A DNA stretch of 64,000 bases from DATAXP01 sp963708675 (GCA_963708675.1 CAVPTO010000003.1:3348001-3412000), one strand, 5' to 3'; positions 17,135 to 25,430 are shown, numbered from the stretch's first letter. Translations and numbers: made by a program. The notes: a model not told the origin generated them from the sequence alone.

Positions 17135-18252
17135 GCGCTGCGAGCCTCGTCGCACGGGACAGGAATGTATTCAAACGATACGACCGCGCGATTGCTCGAA
17201 CCGTGACAGCGCACAGCTCGTCGCGAACCTCGACGAGTTCCCGCTTTCGCGATCCTCACGGCTCGCCAGTGCGGCGAACGACGACAATGTGCGATGAGCG
17301 CCGGATGACTCGCCGTGACGCTGGTGCGCAGTCCGTCGCGGTGTTGCAACTCGGCAACTGCTTCGGTCATGCGCATGCCAATGCCAATCCCTTGATAGTC
17401 GGGCAACGTCACGATGCGGCTGATGCGGCGATGGCGTCGCTTGCCCATCAGTGGAAGAACTGCGCAGAACGAAACGGGTTCGCCGTTCCAAAGAGCGATG
17501 TAGCACTGGGCGGAAGGGTTGAGGCCGCCGCTTAGATAGTGATGACGTGCAAACAAGGTCCACGCACGGCGGTGGCAACGAAAGATTTGTAGCTCGACAC
17601 GGGGACGCCGAAGACGCCTCCAATGACACGTGCGAGTGGCCATGTCGATGGTCCAGTCTGGCTCCAGCCATTCCGCCACATCGTAGTGGCAAGTGACGGC
17701 GACGAAGCGACGAATAATCTGGCCGCCACGAATGGCCTTGGCGATAGCGGCCGAACCGATGCGCGCGACATTGCGATCGACGACACTGGTGAATTCATCG
17801 AAGGCCACGATCGGCGCACCTCCGTCCGCCTCCGCAGTCTCATCTTCCGCAGCGAGGGCACGCACCAGATCGCAGCGAAATTGTTCTCCCCCGCTGAGGA
17901 CGTGATACGGCTTGACCCATGACGGCGGAGAACTGAAGCCGACCGCAGTGAAAAGGCTCGTTGCCTGGCGCACTGGCAAATCGCCGAGGCAGTCGATCAC
18001 CGCTCGGTCGGCCGGCCATGCTGGGCTCGCATATAACTGCGACGCGAAGAGGTGACGCGCAAGAGTGCTTTTGCCGCTGCCCGACGGACCCACCACCAGT
18101 CCGATCGTCCACGGCTGCATCAGGTCGGGCAACTCGACTTGAAATCGCTGCGTCGCCTTCGCGGCCAGCGGCACGTCGAACATCCCAGCGACTTGCTGAA
18201 CGCGGAAGGAGTCGTGGATAGGGCACGTCACTGCGATGTCGAGATTTGCCAT
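17131..18252 (-). CDS. ABC-type ATPase fused to a GNAT acyltransferase domain
   Basis: 373 residues from ATG 18252. The N-terminal half is an ABC ATPase: Walker A GPSGSGKST (about 55-63), signature LSGGEQ (about 119), Walker B IVAFDE (about 147) and an H-loop-like TCHYD. The C-terminal half (about 230-340) has the GNAT acyl-CoA-binding motif YQGIGIGMRM and an upstream 'RHHYLSGGLNPSAQCYIALW' block. There is no membrane partner, so it is not a transporter. The phage Mu DNA-modifying protein Mom is also a GNAT-fold enzyme, so a base-modification role is a reasonable inference. Its stop overlaps the terminase small-subunit start. Confidence 0.8.
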   Translation of the reverse strand: MANLDIAVTCPIHDSFRVQQVAGMFDVPLAAKATQRFQVELPDLMQPWTIGLVVGPSGSGKSTLARHLFASQLYASPAWPADRAVIDCLGDLPVRQATSLFTAVGFSSPPSWVKPYHVLSGGEQFRCDLVRALAAEDETAEADGGAPIVAFDEFTSVVDRNVARIGSAAIAKAIRGGQIIRRFVAVTCHYDVAEWLEPDWTIDMATRTCHWRRLRRPRVELQIFRCHRRAWTLFARHHYLSGGLNPSAQCYIALWNGEPVSFCAVLPLMGKRRHRRISRIVTLPDYQGIGIGMRMTEAVAELQHRDGLRTSVTASHPALIAHCRRSPHWRAVRIAKAGTRRGSRRAVRCHGSSNRAVVSFEYIPVPCDEARSA

Positions 18253-18319
18253 GTGCAAGCTTTCTTGATCGGAATCCGACGATCACTCGTGAGAACCGCA
18301 ATGAGACATGGATGTCATG

Positions 18320-18883
18320 TCACAACATTACGAGACGACACTTGTATCCCTGGCCTGCGAGTTGCTCGAACAGCGTGCGCTGCTGCTGTTCGTCGCGGCA
18401 TTCGACGATGACCTGATAGAGTTCGGAGAGTTCAATGCCATCGCTGCCGTTCACATCGACATCGCTGGGAATGCCGGCTCGCGCGGCGACGTGATCGAGC
18501 GCTTGCTGCACGGCATCGCTGTCGGTTTGAACCTGCTCGAGCAAGTCGGCCAACAAGCGCTCGTCCGTCCCGGCCATCGCGGCCAGCGGGTCGAGCAGGG
18601 CGAGCAACTTGTTGGCCTCGTCGGCGGTGACATCGAGCACGAGGACCGGCACTTCCATGTCGGGCGTCGTCTCGGCACGTAGGTGACCGTCGATCAACTC
18701 AAGCGAACCGTCTTCAAGCTCGCGCGCGAGCAGCGCACCGGCGTAGCCAATTTCGGCCAACACACCGCGCAGCGCATTTTGCTGCCTACGCGGGTGCGTG
18801 CGCCAGTTGCGAGGGTTCGGCCTGAGCAGTCTTGCCGGTATCCGGCGGAACTCTCGAATGCGGTCACGTACGTGCATGCTCAT
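18320..18883 (-). CDS. ParB/Spo0J-like nuclease-domain protein
   Basis: 187 residues. The N-terminal 100 residues follow the ParB N-terminal pattern: 'LLRPNPRNWRTHP', 'GALLARELEDGSLELIDGHLRAE' (the family G-x-H-R box, split by spacing) and 'VPVLVLDVTADEANKLLALLD'. It lacks the HTH centromere-binding part of chromosomal ParB. Phages often carry such stand-alone domains beside terminases and DNA-modifying enzymes; ParB-type domains hydrolyse CTP or nucleic acid. ATG 18883 chosen; ATG 18877 is also possible. Confidence 0.82.
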   Translation of the reverse strand: MSMHVRDRIREFRRIPARLLRPNPRNWRTHPRRQQNALRGVLAEIGYAGALLARELEDGSLELIDGHLRAETTPDMEVPVLVLDVTADEANKLLALLDPLAAMAGTDERLLADLLEQVQTDSDAVQQALDHVAARAGIPSDVDVNGSDGIELSELYQVIVECRDEQQQRTLFEQLAGQGYKCRLVML

Positions 18884-18908
18884 CTCCGCCTTGCGAATTG
18901 CCGCTCGC

Positions 18909-19280
18909 TTAAAAGATGCCAAGACCGCCGACGCGCGTGACCGACCGCGAACGGACGACCGTGCGCGGCTGCACCACACGCTGCTGAATCACCTGTTGTT
19001 TGACGACCTGCTGCTTGATCACGGGCTGGACGACCTTCTGTTGCACGACCTTCTGTTGCACGACTTTCTGTTGGACGACGATCGGTGTGGCGACCGCTTG
19101 CACGGCGACACTAGGAACAATCACGTTCGACGTGTACACCGGCAGAGCGATCGCGTTCGTCGTGACCACGGCACACGAGGGAACCACGGCGGACTGTAGC
19201 GTCACGGCAGGGCAAGCCATCGCAACAGCTCTGAGCGAGATCACGCCAACAGCAGACATCACGGCAATGAGCTTCTTCAT
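18909..19280 (-). CDS. Small secreted Val/Gln-rich repeat protein
   Basis: 123 residues. An N-terminal signal-type segment (KKLIAVMSAVGVISLRAVA) is followed by Val-rich beta stretches and three exact QQKVV units, then a variant VIKQQVVKQQVIQQ tract and an Arg/Val tail. The ATG at 19280 has GGAAGG eight bases upstream; a GTG at 19284-19286 overlaps the preceding stop. No function is known. It may be an extracellular fibrous or adhesive protein. Its position between the cytochrome-like and ParB-like genes on the same strand is unusual for phage genes. Confidence 0.7.
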   Translation of the reverse strand: MKKLIAVMSAVGVISLRAVAMACPAVTLQSAVVPSCAVVTTNAIALPVYTSNVIVPSVAVQAVATPIVVQQKVVQQKVVQQKVVQPVIKQQVVKQQVIQQRVVQPRTVVRSRSVTRVGGLGIF

Positions 19281-19282
19281 GT

Positions 19283-19834
19283 TCACCTTCCTTTGGGTGC
19301 TTGGGACAGTTCTTGCAACACTTTTCCTAAATCTTCGGGTGAGAGTTTGATGTTGCTTGACGCCGGCGGCATGCGCGTGAGCGGATCGTCACTCAGCGTG
19401 CGTTCGATCGCGCGCAATCGTTGATCGGCCGATAGTGAGGCGAGATTCGTGAGCGACAATCCCGCCTTGGGATCGACTTGGCCGTGACAGGTTGTGCAAC
19501 TGCGACTGATGGCCGTGTCGGCGGCGGCTTGCGATGTGAGTCGTCCGCTGGACTCAAGCGCTTTGACGACCTTCGCGACAATGCGGTCTTCCATCGCGGT
19601 GGTCGACGGTGGCGAGGCGCTGGCGCTTCCGACGTGACCATAGCCGCCGTATTGCACATGACTCGCCGGGGCGACAGGCACCGCGTATTGCGGAACAGCC
19701 ACCGGCACTGCGAATTGCGTGACGACGAGTCCCGTCGCTGCATTCGTGACGACGAACTGCCCACCGGCAAACGCGGGTTTCGAAACAGCGGCCCACCCCG
19801 CGCACATCAATGACAAGTACAGCATGAATCTCAT
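19283..19834 (-). CDS. Secreted single-haem c-type-cytochrome-like protein
   Basis: 183 residues with a signal peptide (about 1-23, ending AFAGG). A 'QFAVPVAVPQYAVPVAP' repeat-like tract precedes a small cytochrome c domain: haem motif CTTCH at about 113-117 and a downstream Met in 'LTRMPPAS' as the likely sixth ligand, then a C-terminal helix. This is a normal class I mono-haem layout. Its ATG overlaps the stop of the upstream CFRCH protein gene (ATGA), so the two are coupled. Confidence 0.82.
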   Translation of the reverse strand: MRFMLYLSLMCAGWAAVSKPAFAGGQFVVTNAATGLVVTQFAVPVAVPQYAVPVAPASHVQYGGYGHVGSASASPPSTTAMEDRIVAKVVKALESSGRLTSQAAADTAISRSCTTCHGQVDPKAGLSLTNLASLSADQRLRAIERTLSDDPLTRMPPASSNIKLSPEDLGKVLQELSQAPKGR

Positions 19835-21216
19835 GGTGCTTCTCGCGATCGAAAGGTTTCAGCGAGCAATGCCGCGTCGCCGAATGCCGAGGTCCATGCC
19901 GCGCGGTTGACGCGCTTTCCGGCACGCACGGCGAGCGTGATGACGTCGCGACTCGACGCCAGCGCCTCAGTCAGTTCGCTGACTTCGAGCGCCAGCTCCT
20001 CGGCGGCACGTTCACGTGTGACCGGCTCGTCGAGATAGCCCGAGAACATCGACACGAGCGCTTCCGTGACCTCGGCAGGCGTCAAACCATCGCAAGCCAG
20101 GGCGACGGCCGCGGTGTAATCTTCGCGCGATCGCAGTACTGCAATGTTCAATCGAGCGGGATCATACGTCTCACCGATGCGCTGCGCGACTTCAGGAAGG
20201 TACGAGCTCAAACCGACGTGTGCGATCAGGTCGGTTTGGTCGTCATAGAAGGGTTGCAGGCCCGCTTGTCCGCCGTTGCGCTCGTGGCAACGAAAGCAAG
20301 TCACCATCGGCGCGATGATGCCATCGCCGGTGAAGTCCTTCGCCACCTTGTCGGGCACGGTGTCTTGTCGCTTGCCTGCGGCGTCGTACAAGGCTACGCG
20401 CCACAGCTTGTTGGCGCCCATGGCGAAGAACTCCGACGCCTGGAAGTTGAACTTCTGATCCTTCACGTTGATCGGATTGCGAAACGGATCGCGGTCTGGC
20501 GTCTCAGCGTCGACGTCCTTCGTCTGAAACACGCTGCCCAACGGACCCGGCCGTTCGATGATGCGGCGAGGCTTGCGCGTCACACCGGAGCGCATCAGAT
20601 TCGCGGTCGAATCGGCGGCGAGGTTGGCGACAATCGCCGGATCGACGCCGAACAACTTGAAGAACTCCGCCTCGGTCGCGGGGATGCCGGCCCATTCGTA
20701 GTACGCAGGGCCGCCGATCGTCGCGACAAGGTAGTCGGCACGAAGCACGGCCCCAAAACTGCCCGTGAGTTCGCGCAGTCGCTGAGCAGCAGAAAGGTCA
20801 ACCCAACCGCCATCGGTGGTCACATCGTTGATCTTGCCGTTCGCCGCGACTTGCGTGCGGATGTGAAAGTACGGGTCGTCTCTGGCAAGTTTCTCCCACG
20901 CGACGAACAGCTCTTTGTACGTCTCGGGGCGACGCAAGTCGGAGTAGACGGCCAGATCGATCCGCACCAGCCAACCGTCGGCAGTCATCGTCGGAACGGC
21001 GATTGCCCGAGCACGACTGACGCTATTGAAAAGAAAACTCATCACGGCAAGTTGCTGGTGACGCTCGCTGTCACTCTTGCCGGTGAGCATCGCATAGCGC
21101 GTTTGCTGACGCGCTTCAGGCGAAAGCGCCGTCGCGTCGGCGAGCGCCAATCGCACAGCCTCGGCCGGAGCGATGGCGAAGATTGCGGCAAGCGTGAGTG
21201 CGATCATCGTGTGCAT
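19831..21216 (-). CDS. Secreted CxxCH (haem-binding) protein of unknown family
   Basis: 461 residues from ATG 21216; a shorter start at 21207 is possible. An N-terminal signal peptide (MIALTLAAIFAIAPAEA) is present. The body is helical and holds one CFRCH haem motif (about 305), with 'GDGIIAPMVTCFRCHERNGG' giving nearby Met and His ligand candidates. No cytochrome peroxidase-type second motif is seen. It probably acts in the periplasm or outer compartment. It overlaps the smaller cytochrome gene and follows the papain-like gene by 20 bases, so one transcript is likely. Confidence 0.72.
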   Translation of the reverse strand: MHTMIALTLAAIFAIAPAEAVRLALADATALSPEARQQTRYAMLTGKSDSERHQQLAVMSFLFNSVSRARAIAVPTMTADGWLVRIDLAVYSDLRRPETYKELFVAWEKLARDDPYFHIRTQVAANGKINDVTTDGGWVDLSAAQRLRELTGSFGAVLRADYLVATIGGPAYYEWAGIPATEAEFFKLFGVDPAIVANLAADSTANLMRSGVTRKPRRIIERPGPLGSVFQTKDVDAETPDRDPFRNPINVKDQKFNFQASEFFAMGANKLWRVALYDAAGKRQDTVPDKVAKDFTGDGIIAPMVTCFRCHERNGGQAGLQPFYDDQTDLIAHVGLSSYLPEVAQRIGETYDPARLNIAVLRSREDYTAAVALACDGLTPAEVTEALVSMFSGYLDEPVTRERAAEELALEVSELTEALASSRDVITLAVRAGKRVNRAAWTSAFGDAALLAETFRSREAP

Positions 21217-21236
21217 CTTCGTTACGAGAATCCTGA

Positions 21237-22031
21237 TCAGTGGGTTACGGCGGCGAGGTCGGCTTGCAATGTCGCGAGGTCGAAACCATTGGGGGCCTGC
21301 TTCGTTCCCGTCACCCAATCGTTCAACGGAAGGATGGCGTAGCACTCGTCGCAGTACGCATCCCACCAAGCCCACGACATGCCCTGGAGCGCGCCCCAGG
21401 TGACGCACGTTAGGCCGGGCGGAATCGAGTAGTCGGGAAGATAGATCGCGTGACCGCCCCACGAGCCGGGCTGATAGTCCCAGCCGATGCGGCCTCGCGA
21501 CGGGACGGTCCACGGTTGGCCCGCATCGAGTTGTTTCTCGGCTGCCAGCGGAAGCGCGATGCCTGCGTACAGTCCGCCGAAGAGATACGCAGCCTGCGCG
21601 ACGAGACGATGGTTCGAAGGTTGGATCGCCGCGTAGGCGCTGATCTTGTGGCCGCCGATGCCGGTTTTTCGCCAATACTTGAGCACGTCGAGCATCACGG
21701 CTCCGTTGTCGTTGGCGCCGGTGCGAGGGTCGTAGCCACTCACGGCGGAATAGGCCGTGACGATCGCGGCGTCGGCGATCGTTTGCTCGACGCCTTGATT
21801 GGCAGTCCACGACTGCACCGCATGACCGGCGCCGGCACAGGTGCAATCGCCGATGCGATCGTTGGCCATCATGCCCCACGGCGACGTCGCCTTGCGCGAC
21901 CAGGCCGTGAGTTGCGGCGGATCGGGCAGCGCCGTGCCGATGTACTTTTCGAGCCGCAGCGTGCGCGAATCGTGTTGGACCGGTAGGCGACCGAGTTTGC
22001 GCGTCTGAGGGGCAGTGGTGGCGATACTCAT
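21237..22031 (-). CDS. Papain-like (C39/C1-fold-like) cysteine peptidase domain protein
   Basis: 264 residues from ATG 22031. 'NDRIGDCTCAGAGHA' gives the nucleophile Cys in a helix start and 'GSWGGHAIYLPDYS' gives the His, followed by a Tyr/Asp strand, the order of papain-like proteases. No signal peptide. Similar proteins occur in environmental phage contigs, where function is unknown. Processing of virion proteins or cell-wall peptides are options. The ATG overlaps the stop of the upstream 103-residue gene by four bases. Confidence 0.75.
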   Translation of the reverse strand: MSIATTAPQTRKLGRLPVQHDSRTLRLEKYIGTALPDPPQLTAWSRKATSPWGMMANDRIGDCTCAGAGHAVQSWTANQGVEQTIADAAIVTAYSAVSGYDPRTGANDNGAVMLDVLKYWRKTGIGGHKISAYAAIQPSNHRLVAQAAYLFGGLYAGIALPLAAEKQLDAGQPWTVPSRGRIGWDYQPGSWGGHAIYLPDYSIPPGLTCVTWGALQGMSWAWWDAYCDECYAILPLNDWVTGTKQAPNGFDLATLQADLAAVTH

Positions 22032-22339
22032 GCGGCACCTCCCGTCGCGCACGGCGATACGCCTTGTTGATTGCCCGCAATCGACGACAGGTACTGAACA
22101 ATCGCCGTCACGATGGCGAGCAATTCGGGATTGCTAAGAAGCTGATTGATGCGATCGAGCCAGCTCTGGTTGATGCCGAGCGTCGTGCCGAGTTGCGTGA
22201 GAATCGTGACGGCTTGCGTCAGTCCGTCAACGGTCGTCGCGGGATCGGCGAGCTTTCGCAGTGCGTCGATCAGGTCGAGAAGCTGTCGCACCGTGGCCAG
22301 GCCATCGGAAAGTTGAAGAGCTTGAGGAGTCGATGACAT
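22028..22339 (-). CDS. Small helical protein of the phage-like island
   Basis: 103 residues, almost wholly helical, with Leu heptad-like spacing (LATVRQLLDLIDALRKLAD, then LTQAVTILTQLG and LLSNPELLAIVTAIVQYL). GAGG lies 11 bases before ATG 22339. No membrane segment is certain, though the final hydrophobic helix could insert. Family unknown. It is translationally coupled to the papain-like gene. Confidence 0.65.
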   Translation of the reverse strand: MSSTPQALQLSDGLATVRQLLDLIDALRKLADPATTVDGLTQAVTILTQLGTTLGINQSWLDRINQLLSNPELLAIVTAIVQYLSSIAGNQQGVSPCATGGAA

Positions 22340-22363
22340 GCAGATGCCTCGTGGGAGAAAGGG

Positions 22364-22642
22364 TCACGTTCGATCGGTTTTGGAAACACGCAATGACAGT
22401 TGATTGAGCGCGTCGATGATGGCCATGTGGTCGCTGTGACGTTGCAATCGCTCGGCCGTCAGCTCCTGGCAGAGCATTTCGCGCTCGGCACGGAACTCGG
22501 CACGTGTCAGCGACGCCTCTTCGCGAAACGCGCGAACGATGCCTGGAATGGTCTTGGAGGCGGTGTGCCACGCGTACCAACCGAGAATCGCGGTGGCCGT
22601 CACGTTGCTGAGATCGGGAAGCGCCAGGTCGTTGGCGAACAT
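22364..22642 (-). CDS. Membrane-anchored coiled-coil small protein (holin/spanin-sized)
   Basis: 92 residues from ATG 22642. An N-terminal hydrophobic helix (NVTATAILGWYAWHTASK) is followed by a charged helix (FREEASLTRAEFRAEREML). One membrane span plus an alpha-helical tail resembles small phage membrane proteins, but no lysis motif is seen. It is the first gene of the island's minus-strand run, just after the terminator of the upstream host gene. Confidence 0.6.
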   Translation of the reverse strand: MFANDLALPDLSNVTATAILGWYAWHTASKTIPGIVRAFREEASLTRAEFRAEREMLCQELTAERLQRHSDHMAIIDALNQLSLRVSKTDRT

Positions 22643-22695
22643 GGGTGCCGCGTCCTGTAAATCGTTTTTGCGAACGACAGGTCGCAACGCGGCGC

Positions 22696-22734
22696 AAAAA
22701 AAAGCCCGCCATCGGAATCAATCCGATGACGGGC
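22696..22734 (-). terminator. Rho-independent terminator
   Basis: On the minus strand: stem GCCCGTCATCGGA / TCCGATGGCGGGC (one G-T mismatch pair), loop of five, then eight T. It lies 84 bases beyond the stop of the endonuclease/exonuclease/phosphatase-fold gene and marks the boundary between host genes and the phage-like island. Confidence 0.88.
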
Positions 22735-22817
22735 TCAGTGCGATACCCGGTTAGTACCAGGCTCGGTCCGGTGCCTCGTGCGTCGAGCGGGATACTACCG
22801 GAAGGCGCGGCCTAGTT

Positions 22818-23870
22818 TCAAGGAATATCTTTGAAATGGTGCGCCAGAAAACCCAGGGCAAGCATGCCCTGGGCTTTAGGCGCGGGGGCTGCGGGGCCTG
22901 AAGCCATTTGCCCCGGCCGGCCCCCCTCGCGCACGCTGAACTCAGCCCACACGGGGTTATGGTCCGAGACTTCCAAGGCGTCGGCCATCGACAATTGAAA
23001 CTGACTCATCAAGTTCAACACGCCCGAACGGCCGGTGAACTCGGTGGTCGCCCGGGAGTCGAAAATGATGTTGTCGTACAACTTCGTGCCACGCACATTG
23101 CTGGGAACGCCAGATATGGTGCAGAGCATGTACGGCAACTGACCTAACCGCCCGATGTGGTGGTCATCTTCGTTGAAGTCGCCGAGCACGATGATGTCGT
23201 CCTCGCGGCGACCGTCGTTCTGCACCGCGCGATAGACGTCGGCCATGACATCGCATTCGTGTACCGCCTGATCCGGCTCGGTGTGTACGTCGACAAGTGT
23301 GAACGTAAAGGCCTCGTTCGGCGGCGGCCCGCGAGCGCGGAAGGCCGCGACCATCGGTGCGCGCTGCATCAAGTCCTGCGGATCGCCAACCGTGTAGACC
23401 GACTCTCGGTCGATGTCGATCGTGTCGGTATTGAAGATGAACGCGTATTGCTCTTTGCTAACGCTTCGACCCAAGCGTGGCCCAATGGCGAAGTCGTAGT
23501 GACCCCCCTCGGCGTTGATCTGCGAAACAAAGCGCGGCAGAACATCCTGCGTCTTCGCACGGACTTCTTGAATCGCGACGACGTCGAACATGCGAACGAC
23601 ATGGGCCAGCACGTTCATCACGGCCGGCTTGTCGACCTTTTGCTCACCGAAGACCTGAATGTTGAACGAGGCCACGCGAATCGTTTCGCCCGGCGCGGCT
23701 CGCGGAGCCGAAGGGTTCGAACTCGTGGTAACGCTCGGGGACGAGCTGCTGCTGACGCTCGACACGATCTTGCCGAGATCGAGCTTGATGCCGGTTTGTT
23801 CTTGGAGGTAATGCCATCCGAAGCCGCCCATAACGGACAGCGACATGAACCAGGTAATCAGCCGCTTCAT
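22818..23870 (-). CDS. Secreted endonuclease/exonuclease/phosphatase-fold protein
   Basis: 350 residues. N-terminal hydrophobic segment (about 4-20) then a Ser-rich linker and a DNase I-like domain with family motifs in order: ASFNIQVFG, AIQEVR, LGDFNEDD and SDHNPVWAEF. Metal-dependent phosphodiester hydrolysis outside the cytoplasm is expected. GGAGG precedes ATG 23870 at nine bases. The last 35 residues are Pro/Ala-rich and run through a CCCAGGGC palindrome (22852-22873), an apparent tail extension by a repeat. Confidence 0.88.
   Translation of the reverse strand: MKRLITWFMSLSVMGGFGWHYLQEQTGIKLDLGKIVSSVSSSSSPSVTTSSNPSAPRAAPGETIRVASFNIQVFGEQKVDKPAVMNVLAHVVRMFDVVAIQEVRAKTQDVLPRFVSQINAEGGHYDFAIGPRLGRSVSKEQYAFIFNTDTIDIDRESVYTVGDPQDLMQRAPMVAAFRARGPPPNEAFTFTLVDVHTEPDQAVHECDVMADVYRAVQNDGRREDDIIVLGDFNEDDHHIGRLGQLPYMLCTISGVPSNVRGTKLYDNIIFDSRATTEFTGRSGVLNLMSQFQLSMADALEVSDHNPVWAEFSVREGGRPGQMASGPAAPAPKAQGMLALGFLAHHFKDIP
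22852..22873. repeat. CCCAGGGC palindrome inside the end of a gene
   Basis: CCCAGGGC, six bases, GCCCTGGG. It encodes part of 'KAQGMLALG' at the C-terminus of the nuclease-fold protein. A related palindrome lies at 49194-49214. Confidence 0.7.
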
Positions 23871-24219
23871 TGGCCCCTCCGTGGGCGAACGCAAGTGAGT
23901 GCGCAAGACAATCGGGGGCGAAAGAATAGCCCAAGGCGAGCAGGCGCTCTAGGCCAGTTCCGCGACGCTAGCGTTGGCGGGGAGTGCGAGACCCGCTGTC
24001 TTGGCGGTTCACGCATGAGATGCCCGAGCTCGGACACGACGGCTTCGTCCATCGCCAGCCGCACCGGATGCGGAATCTCGCGTGTCGAAACCGTTACAAC
24101 CGGCAAGAGGTGAAAAAAGTGTCGCCTCAGCCGCGGCGTCTTTATACTGAGGAAGTCGTCAGTCCAAGGCGACCCGTCATCCCAAATCACCATGCAGCGT
24201 TCTATCGCTGAGGCCGACC
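23871..24219. other. 349-base divergent intergenic region
   Basis: Lies between the divergent nuclease-fold and HEAT-type genes. No small gene with a credible start and codon pattern is seen. It presumably holds both promoters, but none was placed with confidence. Confidence 0.4.
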
Positions 24220-25410
24220 ATGATTCGAGCAGTCGTCCTTGTCGCCTGTCTTCTCACGATACCGGCGGCCGCGTTGGCGGAGATCGCGGTTTTCAAACTC
24301 GCCAGCGGCGGCGAAGTGAAAGGCGAGCTGCTCAACCCGAATGAATCGCCGCGTACGAAGTACATCGTGCGCACGACGCTCGGTGGAGAGATCACCCTTG
24401 AGCGCGATCAGGTGAAAGAGATCGTGCGCCGCCGCCCTGGTGAAGTCGAGTACGAAACGCTGCGTCCGACTTTCGCCGACACGGTCGAAGCCCAGTGGGC
24501 GTTGGCCGAGTGGTGCCGCGAACACACGCTCATCGACTTGCGGCAGAAGCACCTCAAGCGCGTGATCGAACTCGACCCGAATCATGCCGAAGCCCGACGC
24601 GCGCTTGGTTACTCTCTCACCGACGGCAAGTGGAAGACGCAGGCCGAGCTGATGAGTGAACGCGGCTACGTCGAATACAAGGGCAAGTGGCGTCTTCAGC
24701 AAGAGGTTCAAATCCTCGAACAGCAGCGCACGAACGAGCTGTCGGAAAAGGCTTGGGCGACGAACATCAAGCGCTGGCGTCAATGGCTCGACACCGATAA
24801 GCGCAGCGAGGCGCAGAAGAACCTGCTCGAAATTCGCGACCCGCTAGCGATCCCCGCCCTGAAGCGACAGCTCGAAAGTGAACGCATCGAAGGTGTGCGC
24901 GTGCTACTGGTCGAAGCGCTCGCGAGGTCGGGCATGGCGTCGCAGATCTTGGCAATGCGGTCGCTTGAAGATCCGTCGCAAGAAGTTCGCATGACCTGCC
25001 TCGACTTCCTCGACGACGCGCCGCATCCGGAAGTCGTAGCGTTGTTCATCCAGAAGCTTCGCGACAAAGACAACACCATTGTCAATCGTGCCGCGGTAGG
25101 TCTGCAACGACTCAAAGATCCCTCAGCCATCTCGCCGCTCGTCGACGCGTTGACGACGACGCATACGTTCAAGATCGTCAGCGGCGCTCCCGAAGGCAGC
25201 TACACGGCGACGTTCGGGCCCGGCGGCACAGGGTTCGGCATGGGCACCAACGGCCCGCGCTACGTGAAGCAAGACATGAACAACGGCCCGGTGCTCGACG
25301 CCTTGGTCACGCTCACCGGCGGCGTGAATTACAACTTCGACGTCGGCATGTGGCGGAAATGGCTCGCAACGCAGGGCAAGGTTCACACGCTCGACGCTCG
25401 ACGCGGATAA
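24220..25410 (+). CDS. Secreted HEAT/ARM-repeat-type protein
   Basis: 396 residues with a signal peptide (about 1-20, ending ALAE). An N-terminal SH3-like beta region ('VFKLASGGEVKGELL', 'ITLERDQVKEIV') is followed by a helical part with an ELDPNHAEARRALGY tetratrico-like helix pair, then HEAT-type helices (DPLAIPALKRQLE, VLLVEALARSG, LEDPSQEVRMTCLDFL). These are protein-binding scaffolds. The layout is common in planctomycetes and no enzyme motif is seen. It converges on the next gene with a 20-base gap. Confidence 0.8.
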   Translation: MIRAVVLVACLLTIPAAALAEIAVFKLASGGEVKGELLNPNESPRTKYIVRTTLGGEITLERDQVKEIVRRRPGEVEYETLRPTFADTVEAQWALAEWCREHTLIDLRQKHLKRVIELDPNHAEARRALGYSLTDGKWKTQAELMSERGYVEYKGKWRLQQEVQILEQQRTNELSEKAWATNIKRWRQWLDTDKRSEAQKNLLEIRDPLAIPALKRQLESERIEGVRVLLVEALARSGMASQILAMRSLEDPSQEVRMTCLDFLDDAPHPEVVALFIQKLRDKDNTIVNRAAVGLQRLKDPSAISPLVDALTTTHTFKIVSGAPEGSYTATFGPGGTGFGMGTNGPRYVKQDMNNGPVLDALVTLTGGVNYNFDVGMWRKWLATQGKVHTLDARRG

Positions 25411-25430
25411 TCGTCGAGTCTTTCTGACGA

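Noticed and set aside
20218..21342. Long plus-strand frame opposite the CxxCH protein gene
   Set aside because: Antisense shadow with Arg/His-rich, non-protein-like composition.
7194..22817. Search for attL/attR direct repeats or a tRNA at the island edges
   Set aside because: No matching direct repeat longer than about 10 bases and no tRNA-like cloverleaf was found by eye.
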